Assembly: GCA_038321965.1 (NCBI GenBank)
Contig: JBBQFL010000008.1
Coordinates: 1-64,000 of the forward strand
Source: UKL13-2 sp038321965
GTDB lineage: Bacteria > Pseudomonadota > Gammaproteobacteria > Burkholderiales > Usitatibacteraceae
DNA: 64,000 nt
Reading direction: 5' to 3'
Shown here: positions 34,262 to 44,111 of the stretch, in pieces
Layout: the number at the start of each line of letters is the position of its first letter
How positions within the stretch are numbered: the first letter of the stretch is position 1
Notes under the pieces: model-generated
What the model was told of the DNA's origin: nothing
Database searches by the model: none
The model's input: the letters and a program-made list of their open reading frames with translations, nothing else
Made by a program: the position numbers and the translations under genes

Positions 34262-34684
34262 TCATTGGAAAGGCGCTGGCAAAGTGCCTTCCGGCACTGA
34301 AAGCGTCGGTACACTTGCCAGGTCCGCCAGCCACGGTAGCGCGAAGCTCTCCCAGATCTGAACGGACGGCTTTAGTTGCGCACGCTGCGCGACGCAGCCC
34401 AGTCGTATCACGACTGCGTTGGGGTTCCCCTGGTCCTTTGCGTACAGAGGCGTTGCGCAATCAGGGCAAAAAAACAGCACCATGTGGCGGCTGTGCTGCG
34501 TGAAGACGTAGTTTTTGGGCGCGCCGCGGATTTTGAGCGTATCGATAGGCGCCTCCGCGACGGCTCGAAAAGGCGAGCCGGACAGGACTTGGCAGTCAAT
34601 GCAATGGCACAACAAAACTTGAGTCGGATCGACTTCCGCAGTAAACGATATTTTCCCACAGTGGCAGGCGCCATCTATATGCAT
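34262..34684 (-). CDS. GFA-family zinc-binding protein
   Basis: 140 residues. GACHCGKISF, LCHCIDCQVLSGSPF and FFCPDCATPLY supply the two zinc sites of the Gfa (glutathione-dependent formaldehyde-activating, CENP-V-like) fold. Members bind glutathione adducts or are of unknown function. Predicted cytoplasmic. No formaldehyde genes are near, so the role is open. Confidence 0.92.
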   Translation of the reverse strand: MHIDGACHCGKISFTAEVDPTQVLLCHCIDCQVLSGSPFRAVAEAPIDTLKIRGAPKNYVFTQHSRHMVLFFCPDCATPLYAKDQGNPNAVVIRLGCVAQRAQLKPSVQIWESFALPWLADLASVPTLSVPEGTLPAPFQ

Positions 34685-35100
34685 GATGAACCTCCAAAAG
34701 GTGAAACGATTCTCTTTTGCGGCCTAATGTGCCGTGCTTACCCATTCTGCGCGTAAATCAATCCGATTTGTGGTCCTTTGCGCGGCCCGCCTTGCGCCCA
34801 CGGGGGCAGCAAGCCAGCTGATGATAGACCACAGCGCGATGTCGATGGCGTGCGCAATTACGGGCGCCGGATAAGCGCAGGGATCGATCTCGAGCCAGAC
34901 GGCCGGCACCCAGTGATTGAGCGCTTGCAATGCATTGAGGCGCACGGAAACGGCGGGTTGCATCCATCGAGTTTGGCATGTTCGCGGTACCCAAGCTCTG
35001 CCTCGATGGACCGCATCGGCCAATACCCCACCCCCCTAGTTCGGCACAAAGGCGCAAAATGACGTTTCCCCAATCCGCCACCCACACTCGCCGGAGCGCC
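34685..35100. other. 416-base gap, no supported gene
   Basis: Open frames on both strands exist, the longest being 34724-35023 on the minus strand and an in-frame 5' extension of the acyltransferase gene. None has a convincing ribosome site plus coding pattern. No repeat copy was recognised. Confidence 0.35.
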
Positions 35101-36492
35101 ATGAGCAAATTGTCATTACTTGACCTTGGGTTTTTCATCGCCGAGACCGAAGCCAGCCCTAAACACGTGGCCGGTTTGCTGGTGTGCCGGCGACCCGCCA
35201 AATCCACGATTGGCTTCGTGAAAGCGCTATACCGAGAATTTCTAACGTTTACCGACGTGAAGCCGCCGTTTAATCGCATCATCGTTTTCGAAGCCACGGC
35301 GATGCCGCATTGGCAGGATGTAGATGCGGTCGATCTGGAGCAGCATGTGTTTTATCACAAGCTTGCCAAGGGCAAAAACGACCAGCAGTCGCTCTATGAT
35401 TTTGTCGCCGCGCTGCACACACCGATGCTGGATCGCACTCGTCCGCTGTGGGAGATCCATGTGATCGACGGCCTGGCGGGCGGACGATTCGCGCTGTATC
35501 AGAAAATGCATCACGCCTATGCCGACGGTGTCACCATGACGCGCTGGACCGAGGAAGGCATGGCGCATTCTGCCGACGATCTTGAGCTCACACCGGTGTG
35601 GACCCTCAAACATGGCGGCCATGGCGCGAAGCGCAAAAAGCGCAGCCAGGAAATGATGCAATCGATGTGGTCCGACGCAGGCGGGATAAGTCGGCGATTA
35701 TTCGGCATCGGCCGATTGGCCGCGATGTTGTGTCTCGAGGGCGTGAAGCTGACCAAGAATGCGATCGCGCTGCCGTTTGTATCGAGCGCAAAAACGCCGC
35801 TAACCGGGCAGGTGACTTCCGGGCGCCAATTCACCACTGCTGGTGTCTCGATGGAACGTGTGGACCGGATTCGCAAGCGCACACGTTCCACACTCAATCA
35901 CGTAGCGCTTACTTGCCTCGATGGCGCGTTGCGTCATTATCTGAGCGACCAGGGCGTCGAACTCAAACGGCCGATCATTATTCAGATGCCAGTGAACCTG
36001 CGCAAGGATGGTGAGAAATCGGCCGGCAACAAACTCGGCATCGTACTCGTGGAATTATCACCGCCGACCGACGACCCCTACGTGCGGCTTCGCAACATCG
36101 GTTTCTCGCTTCGCAATGTGCGCACCATGATCGACAGCGTCGCGCCGGAAGCCATCGAGTCGTACACCATCATCACCGCGTTGGTGGCGCAGATTGCCGA
36201 ATTGCTGAAGCTATCCAACACGCTGCCGCCGATGGGCAACACACTGGTGTCCAACGTGCCCGGCCCGAAGGAGCTTCTGTACATCAAAGGGGCAACGGTC
36301 GAGGAGATGCATCCCATCAGTACGCTGCCACCTAGCAACCTGCTCAACATCACGCTCTTCAGTTACGCGGGCGACTTGTTCTTCGGTCTGATCGCGACTG
36401 ACGAATTGCCGAATCTCGCGATGCTGGGTGAGTACGTGCAAGAGGCGTTTGTCGAATTGGAAGAATCCGTGCGCGATGCGCATGCGGCTTAG
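35101..36492 (+). CDS. Wax ester synthase/diacylglycerol acyltransferase
   Basis: 463 residues from the ATG at 35101 (frame open from 34978). The N-terminal half is a condensation-like acyltransferase domain with the catalytic motif MHHAYADG (His137, His138, Asp142). The C-terminal DUF1298 half has SNVPGPKE. The length is normal for WS/DGAT enzymes, which make wax esters or triacylglycerol from acyl-CoA. With the PHB-depolymerase-like gene this hints at storage-lipid metabolism, though the two are 10 kb apart. Confidence 0.94.
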   Translation: MSKLSLLDLGFFIAETEASPKHVAGLLVCRRPAKSTIGFVKALYREFLTFTDVKPPFNRIIVFEATAMPHWQDVDAVDLEQHVFYHKLAKGKNDQQSLYDFVAALHTPMLDRTRPLWEIHVIDGLAGGRFALYQKMHHAYADGVTMTRWTEEGMAHSADDLELTPVWTLKHGGHGAKRKKRSQEMMQSMWSDAGGISRRLFGIGRLAAMLCLEGVKLTKNAIALPFVSSAKTPLTGQVTSGRQFTTAGVSMERVDRIRKRTRSTLNHVALTCLDGALRHYLSDQGVELKRPIIIQMPVNLRKDGEKSAGNKLGIVLVELSPPTDDPYVRLRNIGFSLRNVRTMIDSVAPEAIESYTIITALVAQIAELLKLSNTLPPMGNTLVSNVPGPKELLYIKGATVEEMHPISTLPPSNLLNITLFSYAGDLFFGLIATDELPNLAMLGEYVQEAFVELEESVRDAHAA

Positions 36493-36602
36493 CGGCTTGA
36501 CGAGAAAATAGCTACGGGCAATTTGGAGTAGCTCGCGTATTGCGATTGGCGACAGTCAGACAAGCGCCGTTACGCGCCGTCACAATCATAGAGAAAACGC
36601 GA

Positions 36603-36670
36603 CAAACACCAGCACTGACGCACCTTTCCGGCAGAAAATGCTCTGAGAGCCGCGCCAGTCATCGTGTTTC
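36603..36670. repeat. Palindromic intergenic repeat, copy F
   Basis: Left arm CAAACACCAGCACTGACGC (36603-36621) is the clearest form of this arm; the right arm reads GCCGCGCCAGTCATCGTGTTTC (36649-36670). Located between the WS/DGAT gene and the TonB-receptor gene. Confidence 0.65.
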
Positions 36671-36715
36671 ATGCGAAACTCCTGAGGCTGTCGCCACTAT
36701 CCCTCAAGAGTAAAA

Positions 36716-38947
36716 ATGAATAATTCCATACGGCGACCGCGCCAATGTCGCGCGAACGCATTCACCATCGCTGCACTGTGCTTTCTCGCCGCAAGCTTTT
36801 TCCAACACGCATACGCACAAGAAAAGCCCGCCGCGGCGGCCAAGCCGCCTGCCGAAAAAAGCAGTCCAGCGGCAAAACCACCACAGTCGGTCGACAAGAT
36901 CGAAGTCACCGCGTCCCAATCCGACTACGACGCACGCCAGGACGATACCGCAACCAAGATCGTCGTCAACGCCGAGGAGATCAAACGCTACGGCGATACC
37001 CAGGTACTCGATGTACTGAAGCGCCTTCCCGGGGTGACGGTGGTCGGCAACAGCATTCGCCTCCGCGGCTTGGGAAACGGTTACACGCAAATTCTCATTG
37101 ACGGCGACAAACCGCCGCCGGGTTTTTCGATTGAAAACTTGTCGCCTGATTTGATCGAGCGTATCGAAATCCTGCGCGCGGCAACAGCCGAATTCAGCAC
37201 CCAGGCGATTGCGGGCACGATCAATATCATCATGAAAAAGAAGTACAGCGTGTCACAACGCACCATCAACGCCGGCTGGTATAGCGGCACCGGCTACACG
37301 TCACGAAATCTGAATGCTCAGGTCGCTGACTCGGTGGGCAAGCTGGCGTTTTCCGTGGGAGCCTATGGCGGCAATTCGACCAACGATTTCAATTCCAAAG
37401 GAACGTCGGTCGGATTCGACCCGGTGGGCAACAAAATCCTCGAACGGTTTACCCAAAGCAAAAGCGATGGCAGCAGCAAATATTTTGGGCTCTTCTCCAC
37501 GTTCGCCTGGACTCTCGCTGGGGGCGATTCGTTCACCATGCGGCCATCGCTTAACGCCTACCGCTACGACAATAATTCGAACGGGCTGACCGAGTACCAG
37601 CTTGGCGAGACCACGCCATATCCGATCTCTCGCGGCCGCAACCAGGGAGCGGGCAACGCCTTCAGCAACAATGCCAACCTGATTCTGAAACTCACTGAGG
37701 GCGCGAAACTCGACTTGAAACTCAACGTCAACGTAAGCGACAGCGACAATAATTCGTTTATCAATTCATTTGACAACAGCAATCTGCAAACGCTACAGCG
37801 CAACACACTCGGTCCATCGAAAGACAATAGCTTTTCATTCGCAGGCAAGTACTCCACACCCATCGTCGAGGGGCATTCACTGCTGGCAGGCTGGGACCTC
37901 GGCTTGACCAAGAACAATTCATCGACGAAATTGCAGGAGACCAATATCGCCGCACCGGCCATCGACAGCTTCGAGGAGTACCGCGCCAAGGTGCAGAAAA
38001 TGGCGTTCTTCGCGCAGGACGAGTGGAATGTGCTGACCAACTGGTCCGTTTACATGGGGCTACGCTGGGAAGGCATCGAAACCACCGGCAGCGGCAATAG
38101 CATCGATACCGTGAAGAACCGCTCCAGCGTAGCGAGCCCACTGTTTCAAACGCTGTGGAAATTCCCCGACAAATCGGGGCGTCAATTTCGTTTTGCCCTC
38201 ACGCGTACTTACAAAGCGCCCGAAACGCGGAGTCTGATTCCACGGGTGTTCAAGTCCACCGTCAATACCTCGACGGCACCTGACTTTCAAACCGGCAATG
38301 CGAGTTTGAAACCGGAACTCGCCACCGGCATCGATTTGGCCTACGAACACTTCTGGGCGCAGGGCGCCTCGATGAGCCTAAGCACCGCCCTGCGCAACCT
38401 CACCAATTACAATAGCCGCAGCACGCTCTTCCTGGATGGGCGCTGGGTTAACAAGCCAGTGAACAAAGGGGCGGCGACCAGCCGCAGCATTGAATTCGAC
38501 GCGAAATTTCCGCTGCAAACGCTTTACAAGGAAGCGCCACCCATCGATTTCCGTTTCAACATGGCGCGCAACTATTCAAGCGTGGATGAAGTCCCGGGAC
38601 CGAACAACCGGCTTGATCAGCAGGTTCCGTTCAACGCGACGCTGGGCCTCGATTATCGAATGCGCGGTGGGATGATCGTCGCGGGTGCCAGCGCCACTTT
38701 TCGCAGCGGCGGCGATGTGCGTGCCAGCATAAACGAGAGCCGCACCCTGACACCCAAACGTGACCTGGACATGTACGTGCTTTACAAATACACGCCCACG
38801 CTGCAGTTCCGCTTGCGGATGGCAAATATTCTGCGGCAGGATACGATCAATTCATCGACTTACAGTGACGCAACCGGGCGCACCACGTCGACCAATACCA
38901 ATCCGTCGGCGATGAATATCGGGGCGAGTGTCGAATACAAGTTCTAG
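36716..38947 (+). CDS. TonB-dependent outer-membrane receptor
   Basis: 743 residues. A signal peptide (cleavage near HAYAQ) and a Pro/Ala/Lys linker precede VDKIEVTASQSDYD (TonB-box region). The plug follows with VLDVLKRLPGVTVVG, IRLRGLGNGYTQILIDGDKPPPG and ERIEILRAATAEFSTQAIAGTINIIMKKK. The beta-barrel is Asn/Ser-rich and ends in GASVEYKF with terminal Phe. Its plug differs clearly from the 15620 receptor. Ligand unknown; the downstream neighbour is a secreted alpha/beta hydrolase on the same strand, so a processed substrate is possible. Confidence 0.92.
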   Translation: MNNSIRRPRQCRANAFTIAALCFLAASFFQHAYAQEKPAAAAKPPAEKSSPAAKPPQSVDKIEVTASQSDYDARQDDTATKIVVNAEEIKRYGDTQVLDVLKRLPGVTVVGNSIRLRGLGNGYTQILIDGDKPPPGFSIENLSPDLIERIEILRAATAEFSTQAIAGTINIIMKKKYSVSQRTINAGWYSGTGYTSRNLNAQVADSVGKLAFSVGAYGGNSTNDFNSKGTSVGFDPVGNKILERFTQSKSDGSSKYFGLFSTFAWTLAGGDSFTMRPSLNAYRYDNNSNGLTEYQLGETTPYPISRGRNQGAGNAFSNNANLILKLTEGAKLDLKLNVNVSDSDNNSFINSFDNSNLQTLQRNTLGPSKDNSFSFAGKYSTPIVEGHSLLAGWDLGLTKNNSSTKLQETNIAAPAIDSFEEYRAKVQKMAFFAQDEWNVLTNWSVYMGLRWEGIETTGSGNSIDTVKNRSSVASPLFQTLWKFPDKSGRQFRFALTRTYKAPETRSLIPRVFKSTVNTSTAPDFQTGNASLKPELATGIDLAYEHFWAQGASMSLSTALRNLTNYNSRSTLFLDGRWVNKPVNKGAATSRSIEFDAKFPLQTLYKEAPPIDFRFNMARNYSSVDEVPGPNNRLDQQVPFNATLGLDYRMRGGMIVAGASATFRSGGDVRASINESRTLTPKRDLDMYVLYKYTPTLQFRLRMANILRQDTINSSTYSDATGRTTSTNTNPSAMNIGASVEYKF

Positions 38948-39030
38948 CTCGCCAAGCGCATGACGACTTCGCGCGACGATTGCGCCAGCTTTGCTAGACT
39001 GTTTTTCTTCAATTACTTATTGAGGTCATC

Positions 39031-39999
39031 ATGTCGCGTCTAGTCTCAAGTTTCGCAGGGCTGGTAGTTGTTACCGTGTTCGGTCTGTCTCCCACCCTCG
39101 CGGCTGCTGCGGACACGCCGGCAAGTGCGCCGGAAACTGCAGTTCAATTCGTCGATTTGATCGGCAGCCAGTACAGCATCCGCTCCAATGTCACCTACTC
39201 GACGGCAAACAATGTCGATTTGAAGCTGGACTTGTACGTGCCACGCAATGCGACCGGGCCGGTTCCCCTGGTGATCAATTTCCATGGCGGTGGTTGGGTC
39301 GAGGGAAGCAAGGAGGGATCGGTGTTGGGGCTGATGCGATACATGCAAATGGGCTTTGCAGTAGCCAACGTCGGCTACCGTTTAGGCCGGGTTTCACCGG
39401 CGCCCGCTGCGGTGGAGGACACACGCTGCGCACTGCGCTGGCTGACACGCCAGGCAAAGGAGTTAAAGGTAGACACTAACAAGATCGTCCTCACGGGAGG
39501 CTCGGCGGGCGGCCATCTGGCGCTCATCACCGGCCTGCTGCCGGCAGGCAATCCGTTTGACCGCGCCTGTGCGACCGACGATAGCACCCGCTGGGTAAGC
39601 GGCACGGAGCCGCCACTGCGAGTGGCTGCCATCATCAATTATTTCGGCATCACGGATGTCGAGGACATGCTAAGCGGCCCCAACGCCAAGCACTACGCCA
39701 TTGAATGGCTGGGCGCCGCACCCAACCGTGAAGCGCTGGCAAGGAGCATGTCACCAATGCAGTATGTGCGGGCAGGCATGCCGGCGATTTTCACGGTGCA
39801 TGGCGATGCCGATCAGCTCGTGCCCTATGCACACTCGATTCGTCTGCATGAAGCGCTCGGCAAGGCTGGCGTGCCCAACGAAATGCTTACCGTTCCCGGC
39901 GGTGGACACGGCGGCTTTCCGCCCGCCGAATCGCTTCGCATATCAGCGGCAATTCGCGCGTTTCTGGCCAGGCAGGGAATCGTGGCGATGGCGCGATAG
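39031..39999 (+). CDS. Exported alpha/beta hydrolase (esterase/lipase type)
   Basis: 322 residues with a signal peptide ending near LAAAADTPA. INFHGGGWVEGSK (HGGG oxyanion motif), LTGGSAGGHLAL (Ser nucleophile), HGDADQLVPYAHS (Asp) and GGGHGGFPP (His) make a complete triad of the hormone-sensitive-lipase/BD-FAE type. Periplasmic or secreted. It follows the TonB-receptor gene by 83 bases; the two may work together on an ester-containing nutrient (inference). Confidence 0.9.
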   Translation: MSRLVSSFAGLVVVTVFGLSPTLAAAADTPASAPETAVQFVDLIGSQYSIRSNVTYSTANNVDLKLDLYVPRNATGPVPLVINFHGGGWVEGSKEGSVLGLMRYMQMGFAVANVGYRLGRVSPAPAAVEDTRCALRWLTRQAKELKVDTNKIVLTGGSAGGHLALITGLLPAGNPFDRACATDDSTRWVSGTEPPLRVAAIINYFGITDVEDMLSGPNAKHYAIEWLGAAPNREALARSMSPMQYVRAGMPAIFTVHGDADQLVPYAHSIRLHEALGKAGVPNEMLTVPGGGHGGFPPAESLRISAAIRAFLARQGIVAMAR

Positions 40000-40040
40000 T
40001 CGTGGGCCAGAGAAACCGCTCGGCGCGGTGCCAATCGTGG

Positions 40041-41030
40041 CTAGTTAAATATCCCCTCCACAATCGCGCCGATTCCATCCGTCACCAGATCGACCAGCCC
40101 GCCATCGCCGGCGACGTCGGCTCCGGCATTCGTCAGTCCTTCGGCAAACGAGCCGGCGCTATTTGCGAGCGACGCGCCGATGTCGCCCGACAACGCGCCA
40201 CTACCCAGCCCGGAATCAACCAGCGATAGGGAGTCCCCGAGCCCCGCTTGCGCGAACGCATCGGACAACGCGGGCACAGATGCACCGCCGGCCAGCATGT
40301 CGGCACCCGTTGATATACCGGCGAGATGACTAGCGGGACGCGCGGCCATGCGCGCAAACGCGCCCACCATGTCCGTGCCGATGTCGAACAGCAGATAGTC
40401 CATACCGAGGTTGCTCTCGCGTACCGGCGCGTGGACGATTGTCGGCACTGGCTTCCCCTGCCGCTGGCGCTCCATCAGATATTGGTCCAGCGCCTTCTGC
40501 GTCGCATCCTTGTCCAGTACCGATACGGCAGCGCCGCAGTAGGTGCAGGCGGCGTGCTCGGCAATGTCGATCGGCCCGCTACAACTGGTGCACTTGATCT
40601 GTCGCACATGCGCCGCGAGCTTATGCCGTTCACCCACAGTCAGATCGCGGACGAATTGTTTTTCGCGCAGGAAATGAAGAAACGTTGTCAGCCGCCCGTG
40701 ACCCTGGGTGCAGCGGTAATAGGAGAACCGGTTATTGCGGGCAATGTCACTGGTTTGCGCGAGTGGCGAGGGACAGCGCGCACAACTCATCCGGGAAGAA
40801 AGCTGCGCAGTCGATGCGCCACCTTTTTCGTGGATGAACCTGAACAAATCCACCACACCATCCGGCGACAGCCGCGCGCTCTCGTGCGCATCGAACCAGA
40901 TGGCGTGACAGGCGTAGCAGACGTCGATTTCAAGCGGCCTGACATCGGTGCTAGCGAAGCGATGTCGGTTCATTGCGGCGGCACAATTCGGACAATTCAA
41001 ATAGCCTGGTTCGATGGCAGCGTCGTTCAT
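40041..41030 (-). CDS. Zinc-ribbon protein with Gly/Ala-rich tail
   Basis: 329 residues from the ATG at 41030 (frame open to 41135). At least three Cys-x-x-Cys modules are visible: NCPNC...CYACHAIWFDAHE (a TFIIB-type zinc ribbon), MSCARC...YYRCTQG and IKCTSC...CTYCGAA. The C-terminal third is Gly/Ala/Ser/Asp-rich and probably disordered or weakly amphipathic (SGLGSGALSGDIGASLANS). No catalytic domain is evident. Likely cytoplasmic; function unknown. Confidence 0.72.
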   Translation of the reverse strand: MNDAAIEPGYLNCPNCAAAMNRHRFASTDVRPLEIDVCYACHAIWFDAHESARLSPDGVVDLFRFIHEKGGASTAQLSSRMSCARCPSPLAQTSDIARNNRFSYYRCTQGHGRLTTFLHFLREKQFVRDLTVGERHKLAAHVRQIKCTSCSGPIDIAEHAACTYCGAAVSVLDKDATQKALDQYLMERQRQGKPVPTIVHAPVRESNLGMDYLLFDIGTDMVGAFARMAARPASHLAGISTGADMLAGGASVPALSDAFAQAGLGDSLSLVDSGLGSGALSGDIGASLANSAGSFAEGLTNAGADVAGDGGLVDLVTDGIGAIVEGIFN

Positions 41031-41122
41031 GGCAGCTCCCTGCTCGCTTGTTGACGGTAGGGTGATTGTAATCGGCAGAAGACCTCCTGGTCTGAACAAC
41101 TCGTCAATGTTAGAGTGCCGCC

Positions 41123-41680
41123 ATGCCGCCTGCATCAGTCTCCCTCACAACTCCACGTGTGCGTAACGCCACCAGCGAGGACCTTCACGCCATCGTGAGT
41201 ATCACCAACCGTGCATTTCTCTGCGAGCAATTTTGCGTGACGGGTGATCGCACAGATGTCACCGATATCGGCCAACGCATTGAGATCGGCAAATTCTTCG
41301 TCATCGACGATCCCGCAGATCGCTCCCGCCTGCTAGGTTCGGTTTTTTGTTCGACCGAGAACTCGCGTGGCTACCTAGGGCTGCTATCGGTCGACCCCGA
41401 CGCACAGGGACAGGGACACTCGCGCCCGCTGGTTGCTGCGGTGGAACAGTATTGCCGCGCCGCGGGCTGTAACTTTCTCGACATCACCGTCGTCAACATA
41501 CGCGATGAATTGTTTCCGTTCTATGCGAAGCTGGGGTTTGCCGCGTTTGATCTGGTGCCATTTCCGGTGCCGGAACGGGCGAGGATGCCGTTACAACTGG
41601 TGAAGATGACAAAGATGTTGGTAGTGCCAACCCAGATGGCGATAAACGAGACGCCGGGCACCAACTCAGCAAGCGTCTGA
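41123..41680 (+). CDS. GNAT-family acetyltransferase
   Basis: 185 residues. LLSVDPDAQGQGHSRPLVAAVEQYC is the acetyl-CoA loop (QxxGx), and LDITVVNIRDELFPFYAKLGF the motif B end of the GNAT fold. Substrate unknown. Divergent from the zinc-ribbon gene, whose extended open frame overlaps its start by a few bases; the preferred start of that gene avoids this. Confidence 0.87.
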   Translation: MPPASVSLTTPRVRNATSEDLHAIVSITNRAFLCEQFCVTGDRTDVTDIGQRIEIGKFFVIDDPADRSRLLGSVFCSTENSRGYLGLLSVDPDAQGQGHSRPLVAAVEQYCRAAGCNFLDITVVNIRDELFPFYAKLGFAAFDLVPFPVPERARMPLQLVKMTKMLVVPTQMAINETPGTNSASV

Positions 41681-41790
41681 CAAGTACGTTGGCGACTCCC
41701 GCGTGATGCAAATAGCGAACAGTTTGCATGGAATTCATCGCGCGGGGCCACACCGCTTCAACTGCGATTGCGGCTGGGCCGGGCGCAGCA

Positions 41791-43437
41791 TTACGACGCC
41801 AACACCTTCACATCCGGATACCCAAGCAATTTCAGGATGAAATAGTTGGCGGCAGCTTCCCCGGGCTCATCGGCATAGCAGATGATTTCCGCATAGCGTG
41901 GCAGACCTGCCTTGACCAGGATGGCCCAGATGTCTTTTGCCGCTTTCGGCGAGCCGTCTGCGTTGACCAGCTCGGTATAGGGCACGTGAATCACTTTGCC
42001 GTCTAGCGCCTTGACGGGCATGTTTTTGCCGGAGGCGATAAATACCTTGGCGTATGGGCCGGGTTTCTGTGCGGGATCGCTGGTTACCAGTCCCGGGCGA
42101 ACTTTTGCCGGGTAAGTTGTCGCTGGCACCGCGAAGTCTTTCGGTGACTTCTTCGGGCCAACTGTCGTCGCTTCCTTGGTCAACGTGAAGCCGCCAAGGC
42201 CCCAGTCATCTACCGAATCGACCAGCAAAGAAATTTGCTTTTGCCCCAGCTTTTCCAGCATCAGGTAGGCCATCGCCGAACCAGCATTCACGCCACCCTC
42301 GGAAATGATGACTGCCTCATACGCCGAATTGACACCGGCGGCGCTCAACACATCTGCCAGCTTTGCCGGCGCAGCGAGGTGGCGTTTGAAAACCTCGGCG
42401 GGGATATTGACGGCAAACGGCACATGCCCCAACTGGTAGGCTTCTGCAGTGCGCACGTCGACGACATTCAGTTTTGTCACGCCGAAGTTGCGCAGCATCG
42501 GGCTGCTCCAGCCATTGAGCCAACTCTTTTCACGCAACATATTTGGTGCGTCGTAAGTCCAGAATGGCAGTCCCCGGTCGTCACGCAGCCATTCAAGCTG
42601 GGATTCCTTGTAGAGCTTGACCTTCGGATAGCCCAGCATCACCTTCGCGGCAAAGAACGGCACGCTGGCGGCAATGCCACCGCCGCAATGGCTGTAAATC
42701 TGCCGCTCTGGTTTGACGCCCAGGTAGGCCAACATGCGGCCGATCTCTTCCGCAGATTTAAACGTCTTGTCGGCGTTAAAGAAATCCGCAGCGGGCGCCA
42801 TGATGGCATTCGGGATGTGTCCTGCGCGGTCGAAGAATTTGGCGGCGCCAAAGTGCTGCTCTGGATCCAGCGCCTCGACTAGCGCGTTATTCACCGGGTC
42901 GCCCGAGGCGACCAAAAACTCCGGTAACTTCACGCGCACGTCATCGTTAAGTTTGGTTACACGAAATGTTCCCGGCTTAGGCGCGGCGGTCATGTCCTTG
43001 GTGACTGCGCCGCCGCTCGCCTGCCATTTGGCGATGCCGCCGTCGAGTACGAAAATATCCTTCAGTGGCACGCCGTGAAAGTAAAGATCGAAGAACAGGC
43101 TGGTCGCCATGTAGGTACCACCTTGATCGTAAATAACGATCTTCTTGCCAGAGCTGACGCCCCATGACTGAATGCGCTGCTCCATCTCTACGACTGAACT
43201 CTCGCGACCACCAAAGCTGAATACGTCTACATTGACCGCTCCCACAATGTGCTTCGCCACATAGAGTTGGCCGGGCGAGGCATCAAGCAGGAGCACATCT
43301 TCGCGATGTAGATTCTGTTCCAGCCATTGGATGTTTACGAGGTTGCCTCTGCCAGCGTCTGCCGCCAAGACCGGCAATAACATGAAAGAACTGGTGGTGA
43401 ACAACAAGAAAAACCAAACCCTGAATTTCTTCGACAT
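41791..43437 (-). CDS. Multi-domain rhodanese (sulfurtransferase), exported
   Basis: 548 residues from the ATG at 43437, with a signal peptide (FFLLFTTSSFMLLPVLA). Four rhodanese-like modules follow each other. The first has IYDQGGTYMA at the active-site loop (no Cys), the second SHCGGGIAA with Cys251, the third ISEGGVNAGSA (no Cys) and the last a shortened module with ICYADEPG (Cys520). Two modules are thus probably catalytic and two structural. Periplasmic sulfur or cyanide handling is plausible, but the substrate is unknown. Confidence 0.85.
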   Translation of the reverse strand: MSKKFRVWFFLLFTTSSFMLLPVLAADAGRGNLVNIQWLEQNLHREDVLLLDASPGQLYVAKHIVGAVNVDVFSFGGRESSVVEMEQRIQSWGVSSGKKIVIYDQGGTYMATSLFFDLYFHGVPLKDIFVLDGGIAKWQASGGAVTKDMTAAPKPGTFRVTKLNDDVRVKLPEFLVASGDPVNNALVEALDPEQHFGAAKFFDRAGHIPNAIMAPAADFFNADKTFKSAEEIGRMLAYLGVKPERQIYSHCGGGIAASVPFFAAKVMLGYPKVKLYKESQLEWLRDDRGLPFWTYDAPNMLREKSWLNGWSSPMLRNFGVTKLNVVDVRTAEAYQLGHVPFAVNIPAEVFKRHLAAPAKLADVLSAAGVNSAYEAVIISEGGVNAGSAMAYLMLEKLGQKQISLLVDSVDDWGLGGFTLTKEATTVGPKKSPKDFAVPATTYPAKVRPGLVTSDPAQKPGPYAKVFIASGKNMPVKALDGKVIHVPYTELVNADGSPKAAKDIWAILVKAGLPRYAEIICYADEPGEAAANYFILKLLGYPDVKVLAS

Positions 43438-43798
43438 GACGTGCTCCGGTTGCATGGTGCACGTAGGGTATTCGTGCCAGCCAACGAGCGGCAAGACCGA
43501 TGTGATGAGCTACGGGCCAGAGAGACGAGACACGGGCGGCGTGGATGGGTCACGCAGCTGATTCAGGCGTGATGCAGGTTTTGTGAAAATAAACTCGACA
43601 CTCGCCTTGGGGATCAGCAAAGGAACCTACACACAATGGCAAATTGCTGCGGTAGAGTCTGCTAGCCGTCCGAGCGAGATTGCTAATGCGTTGATGTTCC
43701 GGACGCTACGAGCTGGTGTTGGCCAATAGGGGCTTAGCCCAACCCTACACGGCAGTACAATCGCGGCGATTGTGCGAGAATTTGAATGACAGCTAACG

Positions 43799-43963
43799 GC
43801 CTATTCTGTTGAAAATCTCCATACGAGCTGCGGATGACAAAGCACTTTGACAACTCGGCTAGCTAGAACGCGCTACAAGTTACGATCATCGAATGGTTGG
43901 CGCTTTATCACTCTCGGAAAATCGCGAAAAACTGCGTTCAATTAGTTTTTCAACAGAATAGGC
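43799..43963. mobile_element. 165-bp MITE-like element with 17-bp inverted ends
   Basis: GCCTATTCTGTTGAAAA (43799-43815) and TTTTCAACAGAATAGGC (43947-43963) are perfect inverse copies. The inside holds no long open frame. The end sequence has the look of an IS terminus, so this may be a non-autonomous derivative. No clear target duplication was seen. Upstream 43438-43798 has no recognisable gene. Confidence 0.6.
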
Positions 43964-44111
43964 TAGGAGCGGTCGTAGAAGTTTCTCGTAAGTGGTCAGT
44001 CAAAGTGCTGCGGGCGCTGCCTCAATGTGGCGTTGCAATCGAAGTTGCCTCGAGGCTTGATTGTATCGCATTTGAGTGACACAATGGCCTCTGTTAATTA
44101 GGGGCAGGGCT

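Noticed and set aside
34724..35023. Minus-strand frame of 99 codons between the GFA and WS/DGAT genes
   Set aside because: Has some hydrophobic residues but no clear start signal, and the plus strand is an extension of the WS/DGAT frame; neither is convincing.
43680..43800. A further attC site upstream of the RelB/YafQ genes
   Set aside because: Single words such as CTAATGCGTTG and GCTAACGG occur, but no pairing L boxes or hairpin were found.
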